64,000 nt of DNA from Paenibacillus_E sp042676385. GTDB lineage: Bacteria > Bacillota > Bacilli > Paenibacillales > NBRC-103111. Position 1 is the first letter of the stretch, and each line of letters opens with the position of its first letter. Below are positions 51,935 to 60,955 of this stretch, in pieces. Position numbers and translations under genes: made by a program. The stretch covers positions 62,001-126,000 of the forward strand of contig NZ_JBHTHA010000017.1 in NCBI RefSeq assembly GCF_042676385.1, given 5' to 3'. The notes below the pieces were generated by a model, which was not told where the DNA came from, did not search any database, and worked only from the letters and a program-made list of their open reading frames with translations.

Positions 51935-53950
51935 ATGTCAAATGGATTTGCCTCATTAGGCATTAGAGATCGTCTTGTACAAGTACTGCAAGCAAGTGGA
52001 GTCACAGAACCGACTCCCGTTCAGAAAGAAGCGATCCCGGTTTTATTAACCGGATCGGATGTAATTGCGCAAGCGCAAACAGGAACAGGTAAAACCCTCG
52101 CATTCGTTCTGCCGATGCTGGAAATGATTAATGTGGAGAAGCCCGATGTTCAAGGATTGATCCTCACGCCTACCCGTGAGCTTGCCATTCAAATCAGCAG
52201 CGAGCTGCAAAAGCTCGCACCTGTAACAGGAGCAAGCGTCTTGGCGGCATATGGCGGGCAAGATGTAGAAAGGCAGCTTAGAAAGCTGCAAGGTAACATA
52301 CATATAGTAGTAGGAACACCGGGAAGGTTGCTGGATCACCTGCGCCGGGGCTCGATTAACTTCTATAAGCTGAAAATGCTTGTATTAGATGAAGCGGACC
52401 AAATGCTGCATATGGGCTTTTTGAATGAAGTCCAGGATATTATTGCGCAGACCTCCTCTCATCGCCAAACCTTGCTCTTCTCGGCCACAATGCCGCAACA
52501 GGTACGCAACCTGTCCAAAGCTTATATGAAGGAAGCAAAAGAAATTCAGATCGCCAGCAAACAGGTAACTTTAACCGAGATTGAACAAGTGCTGGTTCAG
52601 ACAACGGATCGCGGCAAACAGGATGCATTAATTGAGTCGATTAAACAATACAAGCCTTATTTGGCTATGATCTTTTGCCGGACGAAGCGAAGAGCTTCCG
52701 TATTAAATGAAGCTTTGCAGGACATGGGCTTGATGTCGGATGAACTGCATGGCGATCTGTCCCAAGCCAAACGTGAGCAAGTTATGAAACGGTTCAGAGA
52801 AGGAAGAATCGAACTTCTGGTTGCTACGGACATTGCGGCACGCGGTCTTGACGTCGAGGGTGTCACGCATGTCTTCAATTATGACGTGCCTCAGGACGCG
52901 GAGAGCTATATTCACCGAATCGGCAGAACCGGCCGCGCGGGGCAAACAGGTGTAGCCGTGACCTTTGCTACGCCGAGAGATATGTTCCATATTGAGCTTA
53001 TAGAAAAAGGCATCAAAATGTCGCTTCGACGTAAGGAACAGCCGCGCCGGGTGAGAGCAATGACGGAAGAAGATTACTTAAGCGAAGGCAGAGGCTCTGC
53101 ACGCAAAGGCGGGCGCGGTTCGCAAGAGCAGCGAGGCCGTGGTGGCAGAGGAGCCGCTCGCGGCGGCGAAAGAGCCGGCGGTGCGGAGCGTGGAGCCAGA
53201 GGCGGCGCAACTCGCGGCGGCGAGAGAGCCGGTGGTGCGGAGCGCGGAGCCAGAGGCGGCGCAACTCGCGGCGGCGAGAGAGCCGGTGGTGCGGAGCGCG
53301 GAGCCAGAGGCGGCGCAACTCGCGGCGGCGAGAGAGCCTTTGGCGCGGAGCGCGGAGCTAGAGGCGACGCAACTCGCGGCGGCGAAAGAGCCGGTGGTGC
53401 GGAGCGTGGAGCTAGAGGCGGCGCAACTCGCGGCGGCGAGAGAGCCGGTGGTGCGGAGCGCGGAGCTAGAGGCGGCGCGACTCGCGGCGGCGAGAGAGCC
53501 GGTGGTGCGGAGCGCGGAGCTAGAGGCGGCGCGACTCGCGGCGGCGAGAGAGCCGGCGGTGCGGAGCGCGGAGCTAGAGGCGGCGCGACTCGCGGCGGCG
53601 AGAGAGCCTTTGGCGCGGAGCGTGGAACTAGAGGCGGCGTGCGGGGCGAGAGTGTCGGTGCAAGAAGCGACTCTGCGCGTAACGATAACATGAGTGCCGC
53701 AAAGGCTCGCGTTACGAAATCTTGGGGGCGCGGGGAAGCCGTTGAACGTGGCGGAGCGCGGAGCAGCGAAAAAGCAGGAAGCGCGGAACGTAGCGGCCAG
53801 GCTTTCGGTCGTGGAAACACGGCAGCCCGTGGTACGAGAGGCGCGAATCGGAGCGAAAATACCGGCTCGCCATACGGCAAGTATGCCGGCGCTGAGCGGG
53901 GGCAAGCTCGCGGACGTAACGATCGCGGCGGCCGCGGTGGAAAACGCTAG
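51935..53950 (+). CDS. DEAD-box RNA helicase with RGG repeat tail (CshA-like)
   Basis: A 671-residue helicase. The core (1-375) has the Q motif (TPVQ), Walker A AQTGTGKT (47-54), PTRELAIQ, GTPGRLLDHL, VLDEADQML, SATMP, and HRIGRTGRAG, all intact. Residues about 385-570 hold nine copies of an 18-residue unit, RGGERAGGAERGARGGAT, followed by a less regular Arg/Gly-rich end. RGG tails bind RNA and can drive phase separation. In Bacillales such enzymes act in mRNA decay, ribosome assembly and cold growth. The strand lacks a close start alternative; a GGGAG lies 13 bases before the ATG. Confidence 0.92.
   Translation: MSNGFASLGIRDRLVQVLQASGVTEPTPVQKEAIPVLLTGSDVIAQAQTGTGKTLAFVLPMLEMINVEKPDVQGLILTPTRELAIQISSELQKLAPVTGASVLAAYGGQDVERQLRKLQGNIHIVVGTPGRLLDHLRRGSINFYKLKMLVLDEADQMLHMGFLNEVQDIIAQTSSHRQTLLFSATMPQQVRNLSKAYMKEAKEIQIASKQVTLTEIEQVLVQTTDRGKQDALIESIKQYKPYLAMIFCRTKRRASVLNEALQDMGLMSDELHGDLSQAKREQVMKRFREGRIELLVATDIAARGLDVEGVTHVFNYDVPQDAESYIHRIGRTGRAGQTGVAVTFATPRDMFHIELIEKGIKMSLRRKEQPRRVRAMTEEDYLSEGRGSARKGGRGSQEQRGRGGRGAARGGERAGGAERGARGGATRGGERAGGAERGARGGATRGGERAGGAERGARGGATRGGERAFGAERGARGDATRGGERAGGAERGARGGATRGGERAGGAERGARGGATRGGERAGGAERGARGGATRGGERAGGAERGARGGATRGGERAFGAERGTRGGVRGESVGARSDSARNDNMSAAKARVTKSWGRGEAVERGGARSSEKAGSAERSGQAFGRGNTAARGTRGANRSENTGSPYGKYAGAERGQARGRNDRGGRGGKR
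53148..53640 (+). repeat. 54-bp coding tandem repeat, nine units
   Basis: Nine in-frame units of 54 bases in the helicase gene. Variants cluster: the Gly to Phe change (ERAFGAERG) appears in units 4 and 9, and unit 4 alone reads GDAT. The high identity between units suggests recent expansion by recombination or slippage. Confidence 0.9.
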
Positions 53951-54199
53951 ATAAAAAAGCGTTTTCATGACAAAGCTTTACCGCTTCCCGTGAAAGTTGT
54001 AAAATATAAGTACCCTCATCTTCGGAGGTTGGGATATAACGATTGCTATTGATCTATTCGACCAGATGTCTTTCTTATTTCTCATAGAAAGCTTAAGCAC
54101 CATCTGGAAGTGATCCTACTTAAGCAAAAATCGTTTCATACCGGAGCTCGCACGTAGGATTTACCCCCCACTATTTCACCAAATAAGGAGGTATGTTCC
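53951..54199. other. 249-base leader with competing inverted repeats before the guanylate-kinase-like gene
   Basis: No gene is seen. CCAGATG (near 54063) can pair with CATCTGG (near 54101), and GCTTAAG (near 54091) with CTTAAGC (near 54118); both cannot form fully at once. A conserved leader structure is possible but unproven. Confidence 0.3.
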
Positions 54200-54787
54200 A
54201 TGTACGCATTAAAGGAAAGAGAAATGATTTTTGTATTTACGGGCCCGCACGGAGCCGGCCGCAAAACGGTAGCGGAAATGTCAGGTTCAACCCTCGGCAT
54301 GAAACAAGTCATCTCGTACACGACAAGGCCTCCAAAAGCAACCGAAGTAGACGGTCAAGACTATAACTTTATCTCCCCTGCTCAGTTTGTGGCAGCGCAA
54401 GCGGGCAACGAATTTATCGAAGTCAGCACGGTTAATGATCATTTGTATGGCATTAAGAGCACAGATATCGAGCACATGTTTCAGCAAAGCGGAAGCATTT
54501 ACTTAATTTTGAACCGTTTTGGCGCGCAAACGCTCAAAAAGCTTTATGGCGAGCATGTGGTTCAAATCTTTATCTACGCGGACAAAGATACCTTGGCCCA
54601 AAGAATGCGGGAAAGCGGCGACTCCGAAGAGATGATCTCCAAATATCTTTCTCACTACGAAGAAGAAATGGCCTTCCGTGATCAATGCGACCATGTCTTT
54701 GAAAATGTAGACCTCGCTCATACCGTATTCGATCTGACCAAAACGTTGGACCAATACTTGAATCGCAATTTATTAGATCTGGATTAA
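54200..54787 (+). CDS. Guanylate kinase-like P-loop protein
   Basis: A 195-residue protein with P-loop GPHGAGRKT (15-23), the GMP-site SYTTRPPKATEVDGQDYNFI segment and the ALRMRxR-like lid AQRMRESGDSEEMISKYLSHY. These match the guanylate kinase fold, but the P-loop has His-Gly-Ala-Gly-Arg where canonical enzymes have Ser-Gly-x-Gly-Lys-x, with the Lys still present one place later. It is probably a paralog beside the standard gmk elsewhere; activity is uncertain. AAGGAGGTATGTTCC precedes the ATG. Confidence 0.8.
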   Translation: MYALKEREMIFVFTGPHGAGRKTVAEMSGSTLGMKQVISYTTRPPKATEVDGQDYNFISPAQFVAAQAGNEFIEVSTVNDHLYGIKSTDIEHMFQQSGSIYLILNRFGAQTLKKLYGEHVVQIFIYADKDTLAQRMRESGDSEEMISKYLSHYEEEMAFRDQCDHVFENVDLAHTVFDLTKTLDQYLNRNLLDLD

Positions 54788-54810
54788 GCGGCAGCAACTG
54801 CCTTTTATCA

Positions 54811-54842
54811 GGCCTGGACGTCAGCGGCGTCCGGGTCTTTTC
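54811..54842 (+). terminator. Terminator of the guanylate-kinase-like gene
   Basis: GGCCTGGACG pairs with CGTCCGGGTC around a short loop, then CTTTT. Confidence 0.65.
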
Positions 54843-54888
54843 ACGTATAACCCTTCTCTGCCCATAAAAGAAAGGAGCATGCTTACCG

Positions 54889-56034
54889 ATGAAAATCGTA
54901 TCGATAGAACCAACACCCAGCCCTAATTCGATGAAGCTGAATATGGATGAATCCCTCCCTACCGGGGTGCGAATGACCTATACGAAAGGTAACAGCGCAA
55001 GCGCACCGGCAGAAATTCGAGAGCTGCTCGCCGTACAAGGGGTTATCAGCATTTTTCATACCGCAGATTTCGTTGCGGTGGATCGTAACCCGAAGGGCGA
55101 TTGGCAGTTTATACTCGCCAAAGCCCGTGAGCTGTTCGGCGAAGCGCAGCCGTCTGCCGGCAGCGACCTGCAGCCTGAGCAAGCCGCCACGGATGCGGCG
55201 TTCGGCGAAGCGCAGGTGCTGCTGCAGACGTTCCGCGGCATCCCGCTCCAGGTGCGGGTGCGCGCCGGCGCCGAAGAAGTGCGCGCGGCGATGCCGGAGC
55301 GCTTCACTGAAGCCGCGGTCCGCGCAGGTACGGCATCGCCGAACCTGATCAAGGAGCGGAAGCTCGAAGAGCTCGGCGTACGCTACGGCGAGCTCAAAGA
55401 CATCGCGGGCGAAGTCGTCCAGGAGCTGGACGCTTCCTACGATGACGCCCGCGTCGAAAGCCTGGTCTCCCTTGCGATGCAGGAGACCCCAAACGCATCC
55501 CCCGCTGACGAAGACGCGGGGCTACTTGACACAGCCGCAGCGGCAGAGCAGCTGCGGCACAGCGATTGGAAGCTGCGCTACGCCGCGCTTCAGAAGATCC
55601 AGCCGTCGCTGGCGACGCTGCCGCTTCTCGTCCATGCCCTGCAGGACGAGAACACGTCGATCCGTCGACTGGCGACCGTATACCTCGGGGACATCAAGGA
55701 GCCCGAGGTACTGCCTTACTTGTATCGCGCCCTCGAGGACGATACACCTGCGGTTCGCCGGACAGCGGGCGATACGCTGTCCGACATCGGCGATCCTGCC
55801 GCCATACCGGCCATGGCGAAGGCGCTGAAAGACCGCAACAAGCTCGTACGCTGGCGGGCCGCCCGCTTTCTGTACGAGGTCGGCGACGAATCAGTCATCG
55901 ATGCGCTGCGTGCGGCTGTAGACGACCCCGAGTTCGAGGTGCGCATGCAGGTGAAGATTGCGCTCGAGCGCATCGAAGGCGGCCATGCAGCTGAGGGATC
56001 CGTCTGGCAGCAAATGACGCGAAGAAACGATTAA
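54889..56034 (+). CDS. CvfC-like protein: Nfu-type N-terminus plus HEAT repeats
   Basis: A 381-residue protein. Residues 1-85 follow the N-terminal domain of Nfu scaffold proteins (EPTPSPNSMKLNMDESLP, GVISIFHTADFVAVDRNP). Residues 200-375 carry HEAT/PBS-lyase repeats (LPLLVHALQDENTSIRRLAT; LPYLYRALEDDTPAVRRTAG; IPAMAKALKDRNKLVRWRAA). This layout matches 'conserved virulence factor C' of staphylococci, a protein of unclear mechanism. AAAGGAG lies 11 bases before the ATG. The middle of the gene is much richer in GC than its flanks. Confidence 0.82.
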   Translation: MKIVSIEPTPSPNSMKLNMDESLPTGVRMTYTKGNSASAPAEIRELLAVQGVISIFHTADFVAVDRNPKGDWQFILAKARELFGEAQPSAGSDLQPEQAATDAAFGEAQVLLQTFRGIPLQVRVRAGAEEVRAAMPERFTEAAVRAGTASPNLIKERKLEELGVRYGELKDIAGEVVQELDASYDDARVESLVSLAMQETPNASPADEDAGLLDTAAAAEQLRHSDWKLRYAALQKIQPSLATLPLLVHALQDENTSIRRLATVYLGDIKEPEVLPYLYRALEDDTPAVRRTAGDTLSDIGDPAAIPAMAKALKDRNKLVRWRAARFLYEVGDESVIDALRAAVDDPEFEVRMQVKIALERIEGGHAAEGSVWQQMTRRND

Positions 56035-56040
56035 CAATGA

Positions 56041-56090
56041 AAAAAAGCATGAATCCTGTCCGGCTAATCGGATAAGATTCATGCTTTTTA
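56041..56090. terminator. Bidirectional terminator between CvfC-like and M48 genes
   Basis: AAAAAGCATGAATC pairs with GATTCATGCTTTTT around a loop that can form TCCG/CGGA. Confidence 0.8.
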
Positions 56091-56129
56091 CGTTTTCCCC
56101 GGGTTGCTACCTCCTGTTACCACCTGGGG

Positions 56130-57377
56130 TCACCTTGCAAATTGCTTAAAGTACTCAATACGTTCCAGAATCGTCGGATGCGATCCGCGAAACCATTGCA
56201 CGAGCTTCGGCTGCGTGACCGGACTCAGATTCTCTTTGGCAATCTTTTGAAATGCATGAATGGCTGAAGTGCCGTCTCTCGTCATTTTCATGGAATAGAC
56301 ATCTGCCCGGTGCTCGATGACGCGTGAAAATGCATTTTGGGCTGGAGCAGAAGCAAAATTCATCAGAGTTACAATAAGCAGTAAGACCGGCAGTGCGGCT
56401 AAATCCCTTTCCCCGGTAATTCCCCAGAGCGAACCCCAGCGCGCAAGGAAAAAGCGATAAGCATGAAAAGCAAGCCAGAAACCCAGAAGGCTAAGCGCAA
56501 TGCCATATGCGATTCCAAAATAAATATGCTTCTCGACATAATGCCCCATTTCATGAGCCATTACGGTCAATATTTCCTCCGGCTGCAGCTTGTTCAGAAA
56601 TGTATCCCAGAGCACAATCCGCGCATTTCCTCCGATTCCGTTCACATAAGCATTAATGGCATTCGTACGTTCCGACATGTTGACTTCGTAAACTTGATCT
56701 GCAGGGATATGCGACTTTGCTGCCAGGTTAAGAATCTGCACTTTCAACTCTTGATTCTTGAGCGGTTGAAAATCGTTATAAAGCGGATCCAGCACAACAG
56801 GTTGAATAAAGGTCACAAAAAGAATAAGCGGAATCGAAGCCATCCAAAACCACAGCCACCAGCGTTCGGGACTACGCCCAAGAATCCACCTGAAGATCCA
56901 GACCATCACAATCGTCCCCACACTGTTTAGGAGAAAATCTTTGGCATGATCGTCCCAGAACATCGCCATCGTTTCATTCGATATGCCGTAAGCTCGATCA
57001 ACCCGGAGCAGGAAATAATCGATCGGCAGGAAAAGCACGTCCAATAATAAAGTAAAAATCAGCACGAAAACGATCATCTGCAAAAAAGGCCGCCGAAACC
57101 ACGCCTCAGCCGCCTTGCGAAATTTTACGGCAATCCCTAACAGGACCAGCAGGAGTCCCATCTGCAGCGGCGAGGTGATGAAAAAAGCCAGCGAACGAAT
57201 GCGAGATAAGGACTCGGATTGTTCGATTTCTTGAATTGTCATGAACGTATGCGGGTCGGCCACAGTTCCACTGAGCGCATTGGGGATGCTGTATAAATCT
57301 CCTTGCAGCAAATATAAACTAATCGCTATGGCGTACAAACCAAAACCGATAAGCAGCCAAATGTATAAGCGTTTCAC
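56130..57377 (-). CDS. M48-family membrane metalloprotease (Ste24/CAAX protease type)
   Basis: A 415-residue membrane protein with about seven spans. The zinc motif HEMGH is at 275-279, and the third ligand Glu lies in the EHRADVYSMKM segment, both typical of Ste24-like peptidases; the N-terminal peptidase_M48_N part contains GRSPERWWLWFW. The start is GTG at 57377 behind GGAGGGGAATCCA. In bacteria such proteases act in membrane protein quality control; the substrate is unknown. It stands alone. Confidence 0.9.
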   Translation of the reverse strand: MKRLYIWLLIGFGLYAIAISLYLLQGDLYSIPNALSGTVADPHTFMTIQEIEQSESLSRIRSLAFFITSPLQMGLLLVLLGIAVKFRKAAEAWFRRPFLQMIVFVLIFTLLLDVLFLPIDYFLLRVDRAYGISNETMAMFWDDHAKDFLLNSVGTIVMVWIFRWILGRSPERWWLWFWMASIPLILFVTFIQPVVLDPLYNDFQPLKNQELKVQILNLAAKSHIPADQVYEVNMSERTNAINAYVNGIGGNARIVLWDTFLNKLQPEEILTVMAHEMGHYVEKHIYFGIAYGIALSLLGFWLAFHAYRFFLARWGSLWGITGERDLAALPVLLLIVTLMNFASAPAQNAFSRVIEHRADVYSMKMTRDGTSAIHAFQKIAKENLSPVTQPKLVQWFRGSHPTILERIEYFKQFAR

Positions 57378-57446
57378 TGGATTCCCCTCCCTTAAGCTTT
57401 GGACAAACTTATATGTATGCCATAACGGCTGCCATTATACGGGAAA

Positions 57447-57953
57447 TCAGGAATCCAAGAGCTTACGCCTGATCCGGTCTGGTAAGGGTTCTTTTAAGAG
57501 TTGATGGATAACAGTTGCATCGCCGTGCTGCTCCATATAATGCCATAACAGATCTGCCTTGACTGGACGGTTCATCAGGTCATAGGCGACTGCCCATGCA
57601 GCCGGACTGCCTATGGCCAGCCCGTTCCATTTTGACTCAGAAACGCTTGGAATACGAACAATGCCGGTTTCCGTATGAATTTTGAAACCCCCAATAATTT
57701 CTATCGGCTTCCCTTCCGTCAGGACGCGAACGCGATAATCGCTGACAAAGGGGAAGTCGCCGCTATGCTGCAGCCGCACTTCCTCTCGGATTAGAGCCTC
57801 CATAAGCGCATCCAGCGGAGCCTCTGTCGTCATATCCCAGTCGTTCATGCGATCAACCAGCTCCAGGCTGAATAATAATCCGCTTCCACCTATGGCATAG
57901 GAGATTTGGGCATGATCCAAAGCTTTCGTTACTCGCCTTATATGCTCGAACAC
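57447..57953 (-). CDS. Nucleotidyltransferase-like protein (168 aa)
   Basis: The N-terminal half matches the nucleotidyltransferase fold: GGSG at 22-25, then acidic residues D38 and D40 in NDWDM, and E85 in KPIEIIGG on the third strand, the usual catalytic triad. It is not a recognised named family; relatives of this fold include aminoglycoside nucleotidyltransferases and AbiEii-type or MNT-type toxins/antitoxins. The start is GTG at 57953 behind GAGGGG, which contains the stop of the preceding gene, so the two are coupled. Confidence 0.65.
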   Translation of the reverse strand: MFEHIRRVTKALDHAQISYAIGGSGLLFSLELVDRMNDWDMTTEAPLDALMEALIREEVRLQHSGDFPFVSDYRVRVLTEGKPIEIIGGFKIHTETGIVRIPSVSESKWNGLAIGSPAAWAVAYDLMNRPVKADLLWHYMEQHGDATVIHQLLKEPLPDRIRRKLLDS

Positions 57954-57959
57954 GATTCA

Positions 57960-58451
57960 TTACCCCTCAATCTCGTATAAATTGACCAGCAGCCAATCGG
58001 GCGTAAAGTCTCTGGATAGCAGCCAGACCTTTGTGAAATGACCGCGCGGCAGCACCAGCTTATGCTTTTTGCCCAGCACATCGGACATGCCGAATAGCAG
58101 AGAGATATTGCGAATAAGCAGCATGCAGGGATATTCATGCGAATAATCTTTGAATTTCTCTTCCTTGCTTCGTACCCGATCATTAATGACCTTAATGAAT
58201 TGATCGAGCCCTTCCATCCCAGGCTTAGGAAGCTCGGAACGTGACATCAGCCTCGCTTCTTCCGCATCATAGAATAAATGCGTTACTTCCAAACCTATGC
58301 CGTTCTGCTGCGCATCTTCAAGTAAAGCGTCCGGCTTTTCCTGCTGTCTGACAAGTCTAAGTGGTTGTTCATTGTTTAAATTATACAATTCGAGAAATAT
58401 GTCAATCGCCGTTTGTTCCAACGCTTTTTTCTCAGCCTCGTGTTTGTTCAT
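57960..58451 (-). CDS. Possible PD-(D/E)XK nuclease-like protein (163 aa)
   Basis: Residues 40-57 read PDALLEDAQQNGIGLEVTHL, resembling the PD...(D/E)x core of the restriction-endonuclease-like fold (P40, D41, E55), though the expected Lys after the Glu is Thr. The rest is mixed alpha/beta with MLLIRNISLLFG and LVLPRGHFTKVWLLSRDF. It is the first gene of a pair with the nucleotidyltransferase-like protein, 6 bases apart. GAGGGAGAGCT precedes the ATG. The nuclease reading is tentative. Confidence 0.5.
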   Translation of the reverse strand: MNKHEAEKKALEQTAIDIFLELYNLNNEQPLRLVRQQEKPDALLEDAQQNGIGLEVTHLFYDAEEARLMSRSELPKPGMEGLDQFIKVINDRVRSKEEKFKDYSHEYPCMLLIRNISLLFGMSDVLGKKHKLVLPRGHFTKVWLLSRDFTPDWLLVNLYEIEG

Positions 58452-58526
58452 AGCTCTCCCTCAAATCCATATAACGGGTCTGTACAATCCATTTTACCCT
58501 ATTCTATGAGCTTATGCGCCATGAGG

Positions 58527-60875
58527 TCATGCTGTGAACAGCTTTTGATGCATAAATCTGACAAACTCCCGGGCTTCAAGCGGCCTGCTTAGAAAATACC
58601 CCTGTATCTCATCGCAGCCGAATAGGGATAGCATTTCCCACTGTTCGTAATTTTCCACACCCTTAGCGATGACGCGTTGGCCTAAAAGATGAGATCTCGC
58701 GATGATGGTGCGGACTCGCTTCTGTTCGTGGTCATTGAGATGCATCTCATTGGTAAAGGAACGATCGATTTTAATAGAATCTACGCCTATCTGCTCTATG
58801 ACACCCATGGCCATACTTCCGCTTCCATAATCGTCAATCGAGAGCTTGACGCCAAGTTCCAAGATGGATCGGTATATGCTCATAATGTCATTGTTTCCGT
58901 ACATCACTGTGATCTCGGTTATTTCCAAGCAGAGACAAGCAGGATCAAGTCCCGTGCGTCGCAGCGTCTCCGCTAACCGTTCCGGGAAACCCGGATCAAA
59001 TAATAGCTGTGCAGAACAATTGACCGACATAACTAGTGGCTGCATCCCGTCCTCCATCCAGGTTTGAAGCTGCTTGCACGCGGTATCCAATACCCATTGG
59101 TCGATGTCGGCCAGCAGTCCCGTTTTCTCAGCAGTCCCGATAAACTCGTTAGGAGACAACAACCCGATCCCTGGACGAATCCAGCGGATCAACGCCTCGA
59201 CGCCGAGAATACGTCCGGAATGGATCTCAATTTGAGGCTGATAATACAGAATGAACTCGCGATCATCCAGCGCTTTTCGAATTTCGAAATTTTTAATAGA
59301 TGCATCTTGTTTCACATTTTGATTGGATTTCTCATAGACAACGATCTGATTCATCCCTTGCTTTTTCGCCTGATACATAGCCAATTCGGCAGCCTGCTGA
59401 AGTTCCTCTGCCTGCAATCCATGTTCCGGATACGTGCAAATGCCCACACTGGCTGAGATCATGGGTTCTTCCAAGTTAGTGATTAGATAACCGGCCAACG
59501 TGGCAAGTGAATATGTTTCAACGATATCTGGCAATATCAAAGCAAATTCATCACAGCCCGACCTCGTTATAAGTGCGCTTTCCGGTGCATACTTCCTTAG
59601 CCGATCAGCTATATGCTGCAGCTTCCTATTTCCCGCATCAGGTTCCGTTATGTCATTCGTGGGATTGCAATCCTCCACCTTTACCAGCATAATGGCAAAA
59701 GGGGGCGGATCCCCCTGTGTGAGTAAGGTATTCATTTGATTTATATACTGCAAGCGGTTCCCGATGCCTGTTACGGTATCGAAATAGGCAAGGATGCTTA
59801 CTCTTTCTTCCGCCGCTTTTTTTTGAGTGGTATCGGTCAGCACGATATAGTACAACAGATCGCCTTGGGATTCCATATGCTGGATTTCTACCTTTACATG
59901 CTTAACCTTCCCGCTGCTAGTTACAAGGGCATATTTCCCTTGAAGAACCCATTGCGTTATTTCGTTACAAAATAGACCCGTTGCCGAGTTCCCTGCTTCG
60001 GCCGCCAGAATTTGTTCGATATGCAGCCCCAGCAATTCGCTCGGCGATCGTTCCAAGAGCTGCGCCGCTTGCGGATTCAAATCTTTGATCATGCCGTCCT
60101 GATTAATCACAAGAATGGACAAGGGCGATAAATCGTAAAGCTGCTGATAGTTGCGGTCAATGGATGGCAAAAAGTCATACTTGGTCATCGCCTTCTTTAG
60201 AAACCAGGCAAACCAAAGAAAAGAGAATAAGCCCAAGTCCGGATAGTGAACATATGCCGGTAAAAAGGGAAGTCGTTGATAAAAGAAAAAAAGCAGCTGC
60301 CAGATGTTAGCCGCCAGTGACCCTAGAAAAATCGTGCGGATTTGCTTTCTTTTCAAATTCAAATCGTATGTTTTCACATAGTGAAAACCGGCAGCAACCA
60401 GCAATAGGCCGGTCACCGTTGTATATAAGCTGCTTCCAAGCATTATCAGTTCGAGTGCCTTGCTATTCCTCTCATACTTCCAAGTAACGCTCTCGATGAT
60501 CTCAACCGATATCCAGGATAAAGGAAAGAAAAGCATGCTTCCTAAAGCCACGGGTCCGTAACAAATCACAAGCAGCAGCCATTTGGGCAGGGACTGGAAC
60601 CTCCCCGTCATTCTTATACAAAAATGAAGCGCCACTGACATTAGTATAAAAGCCGGAAAATAGTAAAGCCAAAGGATGACCCGGCTCTCGTACACCGGAG
60701 GAACGATACGTACCACGAAATTGCTTACAATCAGAACCACAGTCAGCACGAAAAAAGTAGAAGCGATTTTATTCAAACCGCCGTAGGGATTTCTTTGATA
60801 TACCTCTACCGCCATATGCAACAACAAAACAATAGGAATGATATAGAGCACGATTGACGTTGCAAAAGTTATCAT
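58527..60875 (-). CDS. Membrane c-di-GMP protein: 7TM-PAS-GGDEF(degenerate)-EAL
   Basis: A 782-residue protein with seven spans (about 1-215), a PAS domain (about 235-345), a GGDEF domain (about 370-515) and an EAL domain (about 530-782). The GGDEF box reads SGCDEF, so cyclase activity is unlikely. The EAL part keeps EALIRW, the NCS segment and EITEITVM, but loop 6 reads DDYGSGSMAM and AEGVE reads AKGVE, so phosphodiesterase activity is uncertain. The ATG at 60875 follows GAGGTG by 7 bases. A GEMM riboswitch and terminator lie just upstream, so c-di-GMP probably controls its expression. Confidence 0.9.
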   Translation of the reverse strand: MITFATSIVLYIIPIVLLLHMAVEVYQRNPYGGLNKIASTFFVLTVVLIVSNFVVRIVPPVYESRVILWLYYFPAFILMSVALHFCIRMTGRFQSLPKWLLLVICYGPVALGSMLFFPLSWISVEIIESVTWKYERNSKALELIMLGSSLYTTVTGLLLVAAGFHYVKTYDLNLKRKQIRTIFLGSLAANIWQLLFFFYQRLPFLPAYVHYPDLGLFSFLWFAWFLKKAMTKYDFLPSIDRNYQQLYDLSPLSILVINQDGMIKDLNPQAAQLLERSPSELLGLHIEQILAAEAGNSATGLFCNEITQWVLQGKYALVTSSGKVKHVKVEIQHMESQGDLLYYIVLTDTTQKKAAEERVSILAYFDTVTGIGNRLQYINQMNTLLTQGDPPPFAIMLVKVEDCNPTNDITEPDAGNRKLQHIADRLRKYAPESALITRSGCDEFALILPDIVETYSLATLAGYLITNLEEPMISASVGICTYPEHGLQAEELQQAAELAMYQAKKQGMNQIVVYEKSNQNVKQDASIKNFEIRKALDDREFILYYQPQIEIHSGRILGVEALIRWIRPGIGLLSPNEFIGTAEKTGLLADIDQWVLDTACKQLQTWMEDGMQPLVMSVNCSAQLLFDPGFPERLAETLRRTGLDPACLCLEITEITVMYGNNDIMSIYRSILELGVKLSIDDYGSGSMAMGVIEQIGVDSIKIDRSFTNEMHLNDHEQKRVRTIIARSHLLGQRVIAKGVENYEQWEMLSLFGCDEIQGYFLSRPLEAREFVRFMHQKLFTA

Positions 60876-60913
60876 GTTGCTGCACCTCGAGTGTTGGTAG
60901 GCCATCCATAAGA

Positions 60914-60944
60914 AGAAAAAAAGAAACCTTGCTTAAGGTTTCTT
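60914..60944 (-). terminator. Riboswitch-controlled terminator
   Basis: Minus-strand perfect stem AAGAAACC-TTAAGCAA-GGTTTCTT followed by TTTTTC, located between the aptamer and the GGDEF-EAL gene. Confidence 0.8.
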
Positions 60945-60955
60945 AATCGACCTAA

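Noticed and set aside
53139..53693. Plus-strand 184-residue frame in the helicase repeat
   Set aside because: It is the shifted reading of the same repeat (AAREPVVRSAELEA units) inside an intact helicase gene.
53074..53968. Long minus-strand frames (268 and 296 residues) across the helicase repeat
   Set aside because: They are low-complexity mirror images of the 54-bp repeat, with no ribosome sites and no recognisable domain.
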